This document shows, piece after piece, positions 1-9,927 of a DNA stretch of 64,000 nucleotides. The notes below the pieces were generated by a model. The model searched no databases, was not told the DNA's origin, and saw nothing but the letters and a program-made list of their open reading frames with translations. This stretch comes from Vibrio aestivus (GTDB lineage Bacteria > Pseudomonadota > Gammaproteobacteria > Enterobacterales > Vibrionaceae), in contig JYJN01000149.1 of the NCBI GenBank assembly GCA_003263845.1, forward strand, positions 62,001 to 126,000, written 5' to 3'. Position 1 is the stretch's first letter, and every line of letters starts with the position of its first letter. The translations under genes and the position numbers were made by a program.

Positions 1-611
1 TGGCGGGATATCAACTCTCCTGTCCAATATCCTTTTTCGGTGATGCTCCGCCACATTTGCTTATAGGTATCTTCTGTGTGCTTACCGCCATTAAAGATAT
101 TGGTGCTCAAGCCATAGATTTCAGCGAGTTTGTATCCAGATTGACGTTCAAAATAGTGGTTGCAGGCAAGGATTTTGGCATTCGCATCGGCTATAACGAT
201 GCCGTGATGTTCGTTTTCAAACAAAGTTTCAAACAGTTCTGCCAAAGACTGACTTTTAGGTAGGCAAATAAGCGGTTTCACGTGCCCCTGAACGATATCG
301 TCACCAAACTTCTCAATGAAAATATCGCAAAACACTAGGTCATCAGCGCCATTTTTAATGCAACAATGGACATTTTGCGGCTGGTTTAGTTTGTAAACTC
401 TCGAAACTGCACGCTTTACGATACTTTGAGATCGTATAGTAAACATCTGCATCATCGAAGCGAGAGTATGACCTTCATTGGAAATGTTCAACTCATCTTG
501 CTCACAAAGCGATTCGAAGCTAAATGATTTATTGGCAAGGTTAAGCGTCCAAACATATTCAGAGTCACGCACTACTTCAGCCATCTTTTTCTGCTTGGCT
601 AAACCATCCAT
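1..611 (-). CDS. PAS-domain signalling protein, N-terminal part (runs off window)
   Basis: An open frame on the minus strand begins with ATG at 611 (start MDGLAKQKKMAEVV) and stays open to base 1, giving about 203 residues without a stop. The second half reads as a PAS domain: GIVIADANAKILACNHYFE, then GYKLAEIYGL and a WTGEL-type end, matching the usual 'I..AD....I..vN..f...tGY...E..G' pattern. The first ~110 residues resemble no domain I can name. In Vibrio, PAS domains of this kind usually precede GGDEF/EAL or sensor-kinase output, but the output domain lies outside the window, so the function is unknown beyond signal sensing. No signal peptide or membrane segment is visible in the part seen. 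The gene is divergent from ygiQ. Confidence 0.7.
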   Translation of the reverse strand, partial: MDGLAKQKKMAEVVRDSEYVWTLNLANKSFSFESLCEQDELNISNEGHTLASMMQMFTIRSQSIVKRAVSRVYKLNQPQNVHCCIKNGADDLVFCDIFIEKFGDDIVQGHVKPLICLPKSQSLAELFETLFENEHHGIVIADANAKILACNHYFERQSGYKLAEIYGLSTNIFNGGKHTEDTYKQMWRSITEKGYWTGELISR

Positions 612-863
612 ATCTTGTTCCCAAACGAACGTTATTAAACTTCATTACTATAAGCCTAGAAGAATATCCGTTTGTTTTCACAAATATTCCATACTCTTAA
701 TGTGGTCAAGTACTCAGTTTTATCAATTCAAACCAACCAATAAACAAAGCGTTATTGCTATCTTCAATTTAATCGATTAAGACGAATAGCCACACTGATA
801 TTGAGCTAGATAGTCTATCCACAAGTCGCTATAATTCGCGCTCCCTAGAGTAGAGGTCAATTT

Positions 864-3233
864 ATGTACAGCAACACAACTCCTATCCATGAGCGAAAGA
901 AATATTGGGCAGAGTGCTTTGGCACGGCCAAATTTCTACCCACCAGTCGAAAAGAGATGGATGCTCTGGGTTGGGATAGCTGTGACATTATTATTGTGAC
1001 TGGTGACGCTTACGTCGATCACCCAAGTTTTGGTATGGCAATCATTGGTCGATTGCTTGAAGCACAAGGCTTTCGCGTTGGCATCATCTCTCAGCCTGAC
1101 TGGAGCAATAAAAAACGCCTTCATGAAACTCGGCAAGCCCAATCTGTTTTTTGGTATTACCGCAGGTAACATGGACTCGATGATCAACCGTTACACCGCG
1201 GATAAAAAAGCTGCGTCACGATGATGCTTACACGCCAAATAACGAAGGCGGTAAACGCCCTGATCGCGCAACACTGGTCTACTCCCAACGTTGTCGCGAA
1301 GCGTATAAAGATGCGCCTATTGTGCTGGGCGGCATTGAAGCAAGCCTACGTCGTGTGGCTCACTACGACTATTGGTCAGACAAGGTTCGTCGCTCAGTGC
1401 TGTTTGATGCAAAAGCCGATATCCTTTTGTTCGGTAATGCCGAACGCGCCCTTGTAGAAGTAGCACATCGTTTAGCCGACGGCGAAAACATTGCGGATTT
1501 AACCAATGTTCGCGGTACCGCCGTCAACTTGGCCGATCTACCAGCAGGCTACACTGTGATTGATTCATCACGAATCGAGAAACCAAGCAAAGCCTCATTT
1601 GTGGTTCAAAACCCTTATCAGGTTGAAGAGCAGTGTGATACCAAGAAGACCGAAGAGCCAGAGGCGAAACCAATTACCATTCGCCCATCAAGGCAACGAT
1701 GCGAAAACCACCGCGGTTCGTCTGCCACCCTTCGAGAAGCTGAACAACGACCGTGTCTTGTACGCACACTCTAGCCGTATTCTACACCTAGAGACCAACC
1801 CATATTCTGGCCGCGCTCTAATCCAGCGCCACGGTAACCGCGAGCTTTGGGTCAACCAAGCACCAATCCCACTCTCTACCGAAGAGATGGATTATGTATT
1901 TGGCCTGCCATACGCGCGTGTCCCTCACCCTATGTACGGCAAAGCAAAGATCCCAGCTTACGACATGATCAAAACATCCGTGAACATCATGCGCGGCTGT
2001 TTTGGTGGCTGCTCATTCTGTTCAATCACAGAGCATGAAGGTCGTATTATTCAAAACCGTTCTAAAGAGTCGATTTTGAATGAACTGGAAGAGATCCGCG
2101 ATAAGGTTCCAGGTTTCACGGGCACTATATCAGACTTAGGCGGGCCAACGGCTAACATGTACCGTTTGGGTTGTAACGATCCTAAAGCGGAAGCAAATTG
2201 TCGCCGACCATCTTGTGTGTTCCCAGGTATCTGTAACAAGCTCAATACCGACCATAAGCATACGATCGATTTGTACCGTGAAGCGCGTAAAGTTAAAGGC
2301 ATCAAGAAAGTAATGATCGCCTCGGGTGTACGTTACGATCTTGCAATTGAATCGCCTGAATACGTTCGTGAACTGGTCACTCACCACGTTGGTGGCTACT
2401 TAAAGATTGCCCCTGAACACACAGAAAAAGGCCCGCTGGATCTTATGATGAAACCAGGGATGGGCACCTACGATCGCTTCAAAGAAATGTTTGAAAAATA
2501 CAGTGAAGAAGCAGGTAAGAAGCAATACCTAATTCCTTACTTCATCTCGGCTCACCCGGGCACAGAAGATGAAGATATGCTCAATCTTGCGTTATGGCTC
2601 AAGAAAAACAACTTTGAGTGTGACCAAGTACAGAACTTCTACCCATCACCAATGTGTAACGCGACGTCGATGTACTACTCAGAAACAAACCCACTTAAGC
2701 GTGTTAAGTACAAGCGTCGTGAGGAAGTGCCTGTTGCGAAAGGTGAACGTCAGCGTCGTCTACATAAAGCACTACTTCGCTACCATGATCCAGACAACTG
2801 GAAAATGATCCGTGAAGCACTGATTAACATGGGTAAGAAACACCTGATTGGCGATAAGCCCCACTGCCTAGTGCCTGAAGAAGATATTGATTCCCAAACA
2901 CCTGCTCAACGACGCAAGTCAGGTCGCCACGGTGCTAACCGCTTTGCGACCAAGCACACCAAAGGCCAGCCGGGTTTCGGTGCTTTGCGTCAGGGTGGAA
3001 ATAAGCAAGGCGGAAACAAACAAGGCAGTAAGCATCAAGGTGATGGTAAGCCAGGCGCAAATAAGAACGGCGCCCGAAAACCAAACCAGAGCAGTGGTTC
3101 GCAAGGCCAAAAGACGCAAGGCAACCGCTCTCAAGGTCAGACTGGCAGACCTCAAGGTAACAATAGCAGACCTCAAGGTAACAACGGCAAAACTCAAAGC
3201 CAAGGTGGAAACCGTAAGCCTAAACGCCGTTAA
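864..3233 (+). CDS. ygiQ: YgiQ-family radical SAM protein (three frameshifts)
   Basis: The whole length reads as YgiQ, an UPF0313 radical SAM protein of unknown reaction. Landmarks in order are an N-terminal region with [20 protein letters not shown] (cobalamin-like Rossmann fold), [12 protein letters not shown], and the [4Fe-4S] CX3CX2C motif in CFGGCSFCS followed by ITEHEG. About 788 residues after correction, slightly longer than E. coli YgiQ (about 739 from memory). The excess is a basic Gly/Gln/Asn-rich tail built from repeated QGGNK/QGNNS-like units, probably disordered. The frame is broken three times by one extra base: an A-run near 1110, an A-run near 1208 and a C-run near 1693. Every continuation matches YgiQ perfectly, so these are probably sequence errors. 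A terminator follows directly. Confidence 0.93.
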
Positions 3234-3253
3234 AATAGCCAGCACTACCCAAA

Positions 3254-3290
3254 AAAAAACGCCAACAAACACCGCTCGTTGGCGTTTTTT
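3254..3290 (+). terminator. Rho-independent terminator between ygiQ and the EAL gene
   Basis: Perfect 13-bp stem (AAAAAACGCCAAC / GTTGGCGTTTTTT) with an 11-nt loop, A-tract before and T-tract after. It can work in both directions and sits between the convergent ygiQ and the last gene of the chemosensory operon. Confidence 0.85.
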
Positions 3291-3304
3291 ATTCATGCCC
3301 GTAT

Positions 3305-4922
3305 TTAATCTTTCCGATTTAGGACGTACTCAATAAAATCGTCGTGTTCCAGGGGTTTACTGAAATAATAACCTTGTATGTACTGAACGTTTTTGGCGCG
3401 GGCATAGATTAACTGTTCAAGCGTTTCTACCCCTTCGGCTACAACCGGTCTATCTAAATTTTGCGCCAGTGATGCAATGGAATTGAACACGGTTTGCAGG
3501 CGTACATCCGTCACCACTTCTGTTACAAAAGCTCTATCGATTTTGATTTCATCAAAGCTCAAGCGACACAAGTAACTCAAACTGGAAAAACCCGTTCCGA
3601 AGTCATCTATTGAAACTCTAAAGCCTATCGACTGCAGCTGTTCAAGCACTTGATTGACATAATTAAAATTGTCCACCAACGCAGATTCGGTAAGCTCTAA
3701 TTTAATTTGGCTTGGGTAAAGATCGTAGCGTTCAATATACTCGGTCAGCTTATCAACAAAGTCGACATCCAGTATTTCCACCACGCTAATATTCAACGCG
3801 AAAATAAGCTCCATACAGTCAATGCCTTTGGCTTCCAACCCTTTTACTAACTCACTTAACTTACGAATGTTAAATTGAGTCAGCATTCCGATATCACCGA
3901 GCTTTTCAGCGATCGGGATAAACTCTACCGGTGATACCATTTGCCCATGCAGAACCCAGCGAATTAAGCACTCGGCCCCACATACGGCTTCGCTATCTGA
4001 TTCATGAATCGGTTGAAAGACAATAAAGAAATGTTCATCTAGCTTATCTTGAGCAATTGCAGCGCGAAATTGAGTTTCGAGGTTGTTTTGATGCTCAATT
4101 TGACGGGCCAACGCTTCTTGGAACTCCGCTAATCTCACTCGTTCCGACAACACATCCAAAATCGCCATCTCAGCTTTATTAAGGCTCTGCTCATGTTGGT
4201 CATCTTCTGCTTCTTCGTAATAGCCTAACGCCACATTACTGAAGAAGTGATGGCCGTTGAAATGGAAAGGCTCATTGAGCGCAGCATAAAATCGTTCGAT
4301 GTCCACATCCACGCTTCTTGGAATAAAGATGTTAAAGCTGTCTGTAGAATGTTTACTGCAAATGGCTTCACCAATTTCGTTACTGACTCGCGCGAGAATT
4401 TCCATAAACACCAGGTTAGCAACCGCCGTCCCCAAATCTCATTGATTCGTTGATAGTTACAAATACGCACGCAGCAAACCAAACCATAAGAAAACTCAGA
4501 TGAGATCTTGGAGAGAAACGCTTCACGATATAGCAAGCCAGTATGTGGATCTTGAGTGGAAAGTTGGCGGTTGAGTCTTCTGGTGGCAATGAGTTCATTA
4601 AGATCCGTTAGATAAACGATGAAGTAATCCTGATATCCAATCAAGAACAGCTTCGTCCACTCAACATTTCTGTCGGGTAATTAATCCCCAACTCAATATT
4701 TAACTCGGTATGGCTGTCGACACTGGACTGAACCTCTTTGAGTACATCACGTGGGTAATAATCTTCATCAACGAAACTCACCGAGCAGTCGACTAACCGC
4801 TGACCTTTTCCAACGCGGAGTAACACTTCTGCTTGATGGGAAATTTCCAGAATGCTGAGATCTTTGTCTACCAACAAATAGGCAATCTCCATTGCACTAA
4901 TATGGTCGCTAAAATTATTCAT
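3305..4922 (-). CDS. PAS–degenerate GGDEF–EAL protein (two frameshifts)
   Basis: Starts at ATG 4922, overlapping the cheB stop by 8 bp, so it is translationally coupled as the last gene of the chemosensory operon. Order: small PAS-like sensor (~residues 1-110), GGDEF fold (begins [12 protein letters not shown]), EAL domain (~290-539). The GGDEF active-site position reads STDSF, so cyclase activity is unlikely. The EAL domain has ECLIRW in place of EALLRW but keeps [19 protein letters not shown] and AEGVET, so c-di-GMP phosphodiesterase activity is plausible. The frame breaks near 4676 (one C missing from a C-run) and near 4438 (one T missing); both are simple homopolymer deletions. The context suggests it links the chemosensory array to c-di-GMP turnover. 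Confidence 0.85.
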
Positions 4923-6007
4923 GATCCATCAAAGCCTTTGTTATTTGACTGGGTAATGCAGTTAAAGAACAAACTGCTCTCACGCCGCCTTTCGCGACCG
5001 CTTCCTTTGGCATTCCATACACAAGACAGCTCTCTTCGTCTTGGGCAAACGTCATTGCTCCCGCCTTTTTGAGCTCTAACATTCCTTGCGCTCCATCATC
5101 TCCCATGCCAGTGAGAATCACCCCGACCGTTCTTTCACCAGCAGCCTGGGCCGCTGAGCGAAAAAAGCACATCAACAGACGGTTTATGACGTGACACCAT
5201 AGGCCCATCCCTTAAGTTTAGATAAAGTTGCTGACCTTCGCGCTGCAATGTGACATGGCGGTCTCCCGGTGCAATATAGACCACGCTGTTTTCAACTTTC
5301 TGGCCGTCTCTCGCTTCAACGACACTATGTTGAGTGAGGCTATCAAGTCGCTCAGCAAAGGCTTGAGTGAATTTGGGAGGCATATGTTGAACAATAACGA
5401 TAGGTGGCATATTCATGGGGAGCTCAGAAAGTAACAACCTAAGCGCTTCAGTGCCGCCTGTCGATGCACCTATCACCAGCAACTTACCATGGTCTAACTT
5501 GCCTTCTGCCAATAAGCTTTCAGGAGTCTTCGATTCTAGAATCACGTCTGCCGTATGCTTCTGACGAAAACTCTCTTCTGAGGTATATTTCAACGGCTTG
5601 ACCACCACTTGTGCAGCCTTGCGCAACGCACTAAATATCTGTTTTACTTCTGTAGAATGAATGAACTCTGTTAGCTGAGCTTGGGGTTTATCTATCACCT
5701 CAATCGCCCCGCTCGACATTGCTTCCAGAGTCAGCTCTGGCCGGTGTTCAGTATGCGTGGAACAGATGACCGTTGGGGTGGGCCGCTCTGACATGATCTG
5801 TTTAAGAAAAGCAATCCCATCCATTTTGGGCATCACAATGTCGAGCAGTACCACGTCTGGCCAACTTTTTTCCATTTTCCGCCAAGCTAAAATTGGGTCA
5901 GGGGCTGAGCCTATGACCTCCATGTCATGCTCATTGTCGATGACTTCACCTAGCACTTGGCGAATCACTGCAGAGTCATCAACAATGAATACTCGAATCG
6001 GCTTCAT
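4915..6007 (-). CDS. cheB: CheB: chemoreceptor methylesterase/glutaminase (frameshift)
   Basis: Removes methyl groups from receptor glutamates when phosphorylated by CheA. The N-terminal receiver (1-~120) begins [16 protein letters not shown] and has the phospho-acceptor Asp in [11 protein letters not shown]. The catalytic domain carries the Ser of [10 protein letters not shown], the His of VQHMP and the Asp of [11 protein letters not shown], so the triad is complete. The ATG overlaps the cheR stop (ATGA, 6004-6007). One extra T in a T-run near 5165 breaks the frame just before [12 protein letters not shown]; the C-terminal part is intact in the other frame. About 364 residues, normal for the family. 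Confidence 0.93.
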
Positions 6008-6806
6008 TCTCCTACCTTACGATAGATACAGGTTTCCATCGGTTCCATGTTGGGATGATTTTTTAAAATGTTTTCGCTGTGCCCAAGTAACAGCAAGCCA
6101 CCAATATTGAGTTGATCAATCACCTTCTTGGCCAGCGTTTGTTGAGTATTTTGGTCAAAGTAGATAAGGACATTTCGCAGCATGATGATGTCAAAAGTTT
6201 CACCTACATCGTCCTCCAGAAGATTCAAAGCTTTAAACTGGCATCGTTGCTGAATTGCCTTGCTCAAGATGAAGTGATCGCTATATTTTCCGACGCCCTT
6301 AAACAATAATTTCGGCGATATTGGCTGGGGATTTTTTCCGCTAGACTCAATTCGAATTGACATCGTTTCGCAGATTCTATCGCTTGCGTCGAGACATCAG
6401 TGCCTAACACTTTCCACTTCCCGGCTTGGAGCACATCCGATAGCACCATTGCCAAACTGTAAACTTCTTCGCCCGTGGAACAAGCTGCACTCCAAGCTTT
6501 AATCGGTTGGTGAGTGTATTTTTGCTCTAGGTATTTTTTCAGGTAGTTGAACTGATGAGGCTCTCGAAAAAAGTAAGTTTCGTGGACGGTTAGCCTATCG
6601 ATAAAAACCCCAAGCTCCTTCTTGCTCTGCTCGCGTTGTAAGCCCTCTAGATACTGTGTGTAACTTGAATATCCAAGATCTCGCAATCGACTCGCCAGTC
6701 GATTTTCGACCATCGTAAATTTATGTTCGGCTATGCGAATACCAGTATACTTTTCAAACAGCTGCTGTATTTGTAAGAAATCTATTTCATTCATCGCAAC
6801 CGTCAT
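6004..6806 (-). CDS. cheR: CheR: chemoreceptor methyltransferase (frameshift)
   Basis: SAM-dependent methylation of receptor glutamates. The N-terminal helical domain is followed by the SAM-binding fold, with WSAACSTGEEVYSLAM, VLGTDVSTQAIESA and, later, FDIIMLRNVLIYFD and LLLLGHSE, all classic CheR signatures. I place the start at ATG 6806, with AGG eight bases upstream; a GTG at 6815 and an ATG at 6794 are alternatives. One A is missing near 6300, between NYCL and KGVGKYSDHF; with that base restored the protein is about 268 residues, as expected. It ends in an ATGA overlap with cheB. Confidence 0.92.
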
Positions 6807-6822
6807 AACCTTCACCTAAGCC

Positions 6823-7356
6823 TTATGCTCTAAGATTACTTCGTTGAAATTGAAGGATAAGCTCATTAATAACACTGCTATCAAACAGCGCTTTCATGTT
6901 CAATATCGGTACAGCGACTCCTCTTACGTTAATCATGGTCAAAATGAAGTTTCCTGGCACAACCGAACCAAATGCAGGCTTGTTCACGATGGTATGGTCG
7001 CTAATCACCTCTATTGAGCGAACTCGTGCCACTAGCAAACCAATCGACATAGACTCTTGTGTCCTATTGTCTGTCGATTCGTAAAGCACGATACAGCTGT
7101 ATTTGTCATACTCATCCTTTCGATTTAGCCCAAGGCGTTGGCTCGCATCAATAACAGGAACAACGCTCCCCCGAACATTGATTACCCCACTTACGACATC
7201 TGGGCACATGGGAACGCGAGTCAACGTCCCTTTCTCGATCACCTCTTTGGTGCTATTGATAGGAATGGCAAAGATTTCATTGGCGACTTCAACAAACAAT
7301 AAGCCTGTGTCGGAATTTTCAACGTCAACAATTCTGGAGTCTATTTCATCATTCAT
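6823..7356 (-). CDS. cheW: CheW-like coupling protein, second copy
   Basis: CheW domain protein coupling receptors to CheA. It has the two-barrel CheW layout: FVEVANEIFAIPI..VKEVIE, PDVVSGVINVRGSVVPVID and a C-terminal GNFILTMINVRGVAVPILN. The start MNDEIDSR at 7356 is chosen because a GAGGAG ribosome site lies just upstream and the ATG overlaps the end of the upstream cheW by 8 bp; an in-frame upstream start at 7392 would overlap much further. The protein ends 16 bp before the cheR start. Two different CheW copies side by side suggest heterogeneous array coupling. Confidence 0.88.
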   Translation of the reverse strand: MNDEIDSRIVDVENSDTGLLFVEVANEIFAIPINSTKEVIEKGTLTRVPMCPDVVSGVINVRGSVVPVIDASQRLGLNRKDEYDKYSCIVLYESTDNRTQESMSIGLLVARVRSIEVISDHTIVNKPAFGSVVPGNFILTMINVRGVAVPILNMKALFDSSVINELILQFQRSNLRA

Positions 7357-7897
7357 CACCACTCCTCGCATCCGCTTGGCCCATTTTGACACTCGCAGTG
7401 TTCACCCATTGTACGTATTCCTGAGTCAGTAATTTATCGATGTCGAGGATAGTCAGCAGGCGTCCATTGAGCTTGGCGATACCTTTCAAAAGGGGACTTT
7501 CTATTGAATAAGGAAGTTCTGGAATCGGCTCTAGCTGAGAATCTTCTACATCGAGAACCTGGGAAACCATATCGACTTTATTGCCCAGCAGATATTGCTT
7601 GCCATTCACGCGCGCTTCAGTAATCACCACACACGTTCGAGCCGTCTCTGGCTGATACGGCTTGTCAATGCACAACGCCAAATCAAACACTGGGATAATC
7701 TGACCGCGGAGGTTCATAGCACCTTTAACATGCTCTGGCGCCCCGGCTATTGGCTCAACATCAGGATATTCCATAATCTCCCTAATTCGCGCAATCGGGT
7801 AGGCGAAATAGCTATCAGAGAGCTTAAATTCAAGATACTTTTCATGCCCAACCGATTGAGCGGAGTTATCTGGGCTAGAAGAACTGGAAAAACTCAT
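7349..7897 (-). CDS. cheW: CheW-like coupling protein, first copy
   Basis: CheW domain with a Ser-rich N-terminal extension, YLEFKLSDSYFAYPIARIRE, PEHVKGAMNLRGQIIPVFDL and LLKGIAKLNGRLLTILDID. The start is put at ATG 7897, with AAGGAAG nine bases upstream; the preceding GTG is also possible. The gene lies 14 bp downstream of the MCP stop and overlaps the next cheW. Its role is the same as that of the neighbouring CheW, but the two sequences differ clearly, so this is not a recent duplication. Confidence 0.88.
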   Translation of the reverse strand: MSFSSSSSPDNSAQSVGHEKYLEFKLSDSYFAYPIARIREIMEYPDVEPIAGAPEHVKGAMNLRGQIIPVFDLALCIDKPYQPETARTCVVITEARVNGKQYLLGNKVDMVSQVLDVEDSQLEPIPELPYSIESPLLKGIAKLNGRLLTILDIDKLLTQEYVQWVNTASVKMGQADARSGDE

Positions 7898-7911
7898 CAC
7901 AAGCTTCTTCC

Positions 7912-9891
7912 TTAATCATCAAAAGGCACATAGCCCGATTCCGCTTTTGGCCGCGAGACTGGGCTATTTCTATCGGAGCGATAACCCATATTTCCGCGTT
8001 CGTTAGTGAGTTTAAAGAAGCCAACCGTACTGCGTATCTCATTGGTTTGCTCTTGCACCATAATGGCGGTGGAAGCCAACTCTTCTGAAGCCGACGCGTT
8101 TTTCTGGGCAATGCCGTCGAGCTGAGAAACCGTTCGATTAATCTCTGCCACACTCGTGCTTTGCTCTGTCGATGCAGCCGTAATCTCTTGTACTAAATCT
8201 GCGGTCTTCTGAATGTTTGGCACCATGCGATTGAGCATGTCCCCTGCGTGCTGAGCAACTTTTACACTGTTGTCAGCAAGGGTACTGATCTCCTGAGCGG
8301 CGATTTGGCTTCGCTCGGCTAACTTACGTACTTCATCCGCTACCACAGCAAAGCCCTTACCATGTTCTCCAGCACGGGCCGCCTCAATGGCTGCATTGAG
8401 TGCCAATAGATTAGTCTTGTAGGCAATATCTTCGATGATGCCGATCTTCTCTGCAATCTCGGTCATAGCATCTACGGTATCATTTACCGCCTTACCGCCC
8501 TCATTGGCTTCAGAGCTAGACTGAGTTGCAATACCATTGGTCACTTTAGAGTTATCGGTATTCATTGAAATGGAGGAGCTCATTTGATCTAGTGATGCGC
8601 CAGTTTCTTCAACACTCGTGGCAAGCTGATTCGACGTTGAACTGAGCATTTGAGAAGTCGTGGTCACCTCATTAGTACTGTGAGCAATCGACTCCACTGA
8701 GCGCTGTACATCCAAGAGTATGTTCTGTAATCGCTCCAAAAAGCCATTAAAGCTTCGTGCCGTTTCGCCAATTTCATCGGTGCCAAAGTCTGGAATTCGG
8801 CGGGTAAGATCCCCTTCCCCTGAACGCAGATCTTCTGCAGCCTCAGCGAGTGCATTAATTGGGATTACAATGCCTCGAATCAAAAATAGAGCGGTGACGA
8901 AAGCAAGAACTACGGCAACCCCTAACAGACCCCAAACCAAAGATATACTGTCGCGAGCAGCTGAAATAAGTTCATCCAAGGACTCGCGAACTTGGTCAGT
9001 TGCCGCCAAGTTAATTTGGTCGAGAATTTTTTCTAGCTTACCAAACACTTCGTGCTCTAAACGGTCAATTTGCTGCGCGGCTTCTAGCTTGTGCCTCGGA
9101 TTATAGGTAGCAAAAATATCTTTACCTCCGTTATAGAGCTCAATATACATACGTTCCACTTCAGATAGGCTCTTAATCTCTGCCGGTCTTCGCTCTAATG
9201 GTTTTATCTCTGATAGGAAATCTGCAAATGCACGTGAATCCTTTTCAAACGCATTCACTGCACCGATTTCACCACGCATGTAAGCATTAAGGGACGACAT
9301 CATATCGCCCTCTTCATCTATCAGTTCTAGGTAGTAACGTACGCCTGGGAGATCATCATTGAGGACTTCGTTGAAATCGCCACTTCGGCCGGCATCAGCC
9401 ACCTCTTCTTCTTTTAACGAGTCCAGCAGTAATTCCAAAGGTTCTGCGAATTCAGTAACAAGAAAGTTATATTTATCGACGGCTTTGGTTTCTAGCGTTG
9501 GCTCAAACTGAGCAAACACCAAAGATTGCATGTCTTCATAGTAACGGGTTGAGAGATCATCGATTTGTCTCATTAACACCGGGTCGACCGAATTGAGCTG
9601 CTTGAGCTGCTCGAAAAAGCTCACAAACTCTGTGTAGTTTGCGATGAAGTCGTCTTTCTCTTCAGCTTCTCCTGTTATGAACTCCAGAACGTTCGAGTTC
9701 ATGTCCCCGAGTTCATCGAGCATGGCCAATGACAATACCGCTTCCGGCACATCCGCTTGCCCAACACTGATAGCGTAGCCTTCAATGGTCCTGTTCTTTG
9801 CTTGAACTGATATGGCAATGATCAGTAATAACAAGCCCATCGTTAGCATGGCAAGTATGATTTTGTTCTTAATAGAGAGCTTCCCTATCAT
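7912..9891 (-). CDS. Methyl-accepting chemotaxis protein
   Basis: Transmembrane receptor of 659 residues. TM1 is at about 11-29, then a long helical periplasmic domain (~30-317) rich in Asp/Glu and resembling four-helix bundle sensors, TM2 about 318-343, a HAMP domain about 340-392 ([25 protein letters not shown]), then the cytoplasmic hairpin. The hairpin tip is canonical: [20 protein letters not shown] followed by [20 protein letters not shown]. There is no C-terminal CheR/CheB-tethering pentapeptide (it ends GYVPFDD). It is the only receptor in this cluster and lies between cheA and the two cheW genes, so it is probably the dedicated input. The ligand cannot be predicted. Confidence 0.93.
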   Translation of the reverse strand: MIGKLSIKNKIILAMLTMGLLLLIIAISVQAKNRTIEGYAISVGQADVPEAVLSLAMLDELGDMNSNVLEFITGEAEEKDDFIANYTEFVSFFEQLKQLNSVDPVLMRQIDDLSTRYYEDMQSLVFAQFEPTLETKAVDKYNFLVTEFAEPLELLLDSLKEEEVADAGRSGDFNEVLNDDLPGVRYYLELIDEEGDMMSSLNAYMRGEIGAVNAFEKDSRAFADFLSEIKPLERRPAEIKSLSEVERMYIELYNGGKDIFATYNPRHKLEAAQQIDRLEHEVFGKLEKILDQINLAATDQVRESLDELISAARDSISLVWGLLGVAVVLAFVTALFLIRGIVIPINALAEAAEDLRSGEGDLTRRIPDFGTDEIGETARSFNGFLERLQNILLDVQRSVESIAHSTNEVTTTSQMLSSTSNQLATSVEETGASLDQMSSSISMNTDNSKVTNGIATQSSSEANEGGKAVNDTVDAMTEIAEKIGIIEDIAYKTNLLALNAAIEAARAGEHGKGFAVVADEVRKLAERSQIAAQEISTLADNSVKVAQHAGDMLNRMVPNIQKTADLVQEITAASTEQSTSVAEINRTVSQLDGIAQKNASASEELASTAIMVQEQTNEIRSTVGFFKLTNERGNMGYRSDRNSPVSRPKAESGYVPFDD

Positions 9892-9927
9892 GACTGTCCC
9901 CTTAGCAGCGCTGGCTACTGTCTAGCA

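Noticed and set aside
2919..3296. Minus-strand 125-codon frame opposite the ygiQ tail
   Set aside because: Low-complexity complement of the repeat-rich ygiQ 3' end.
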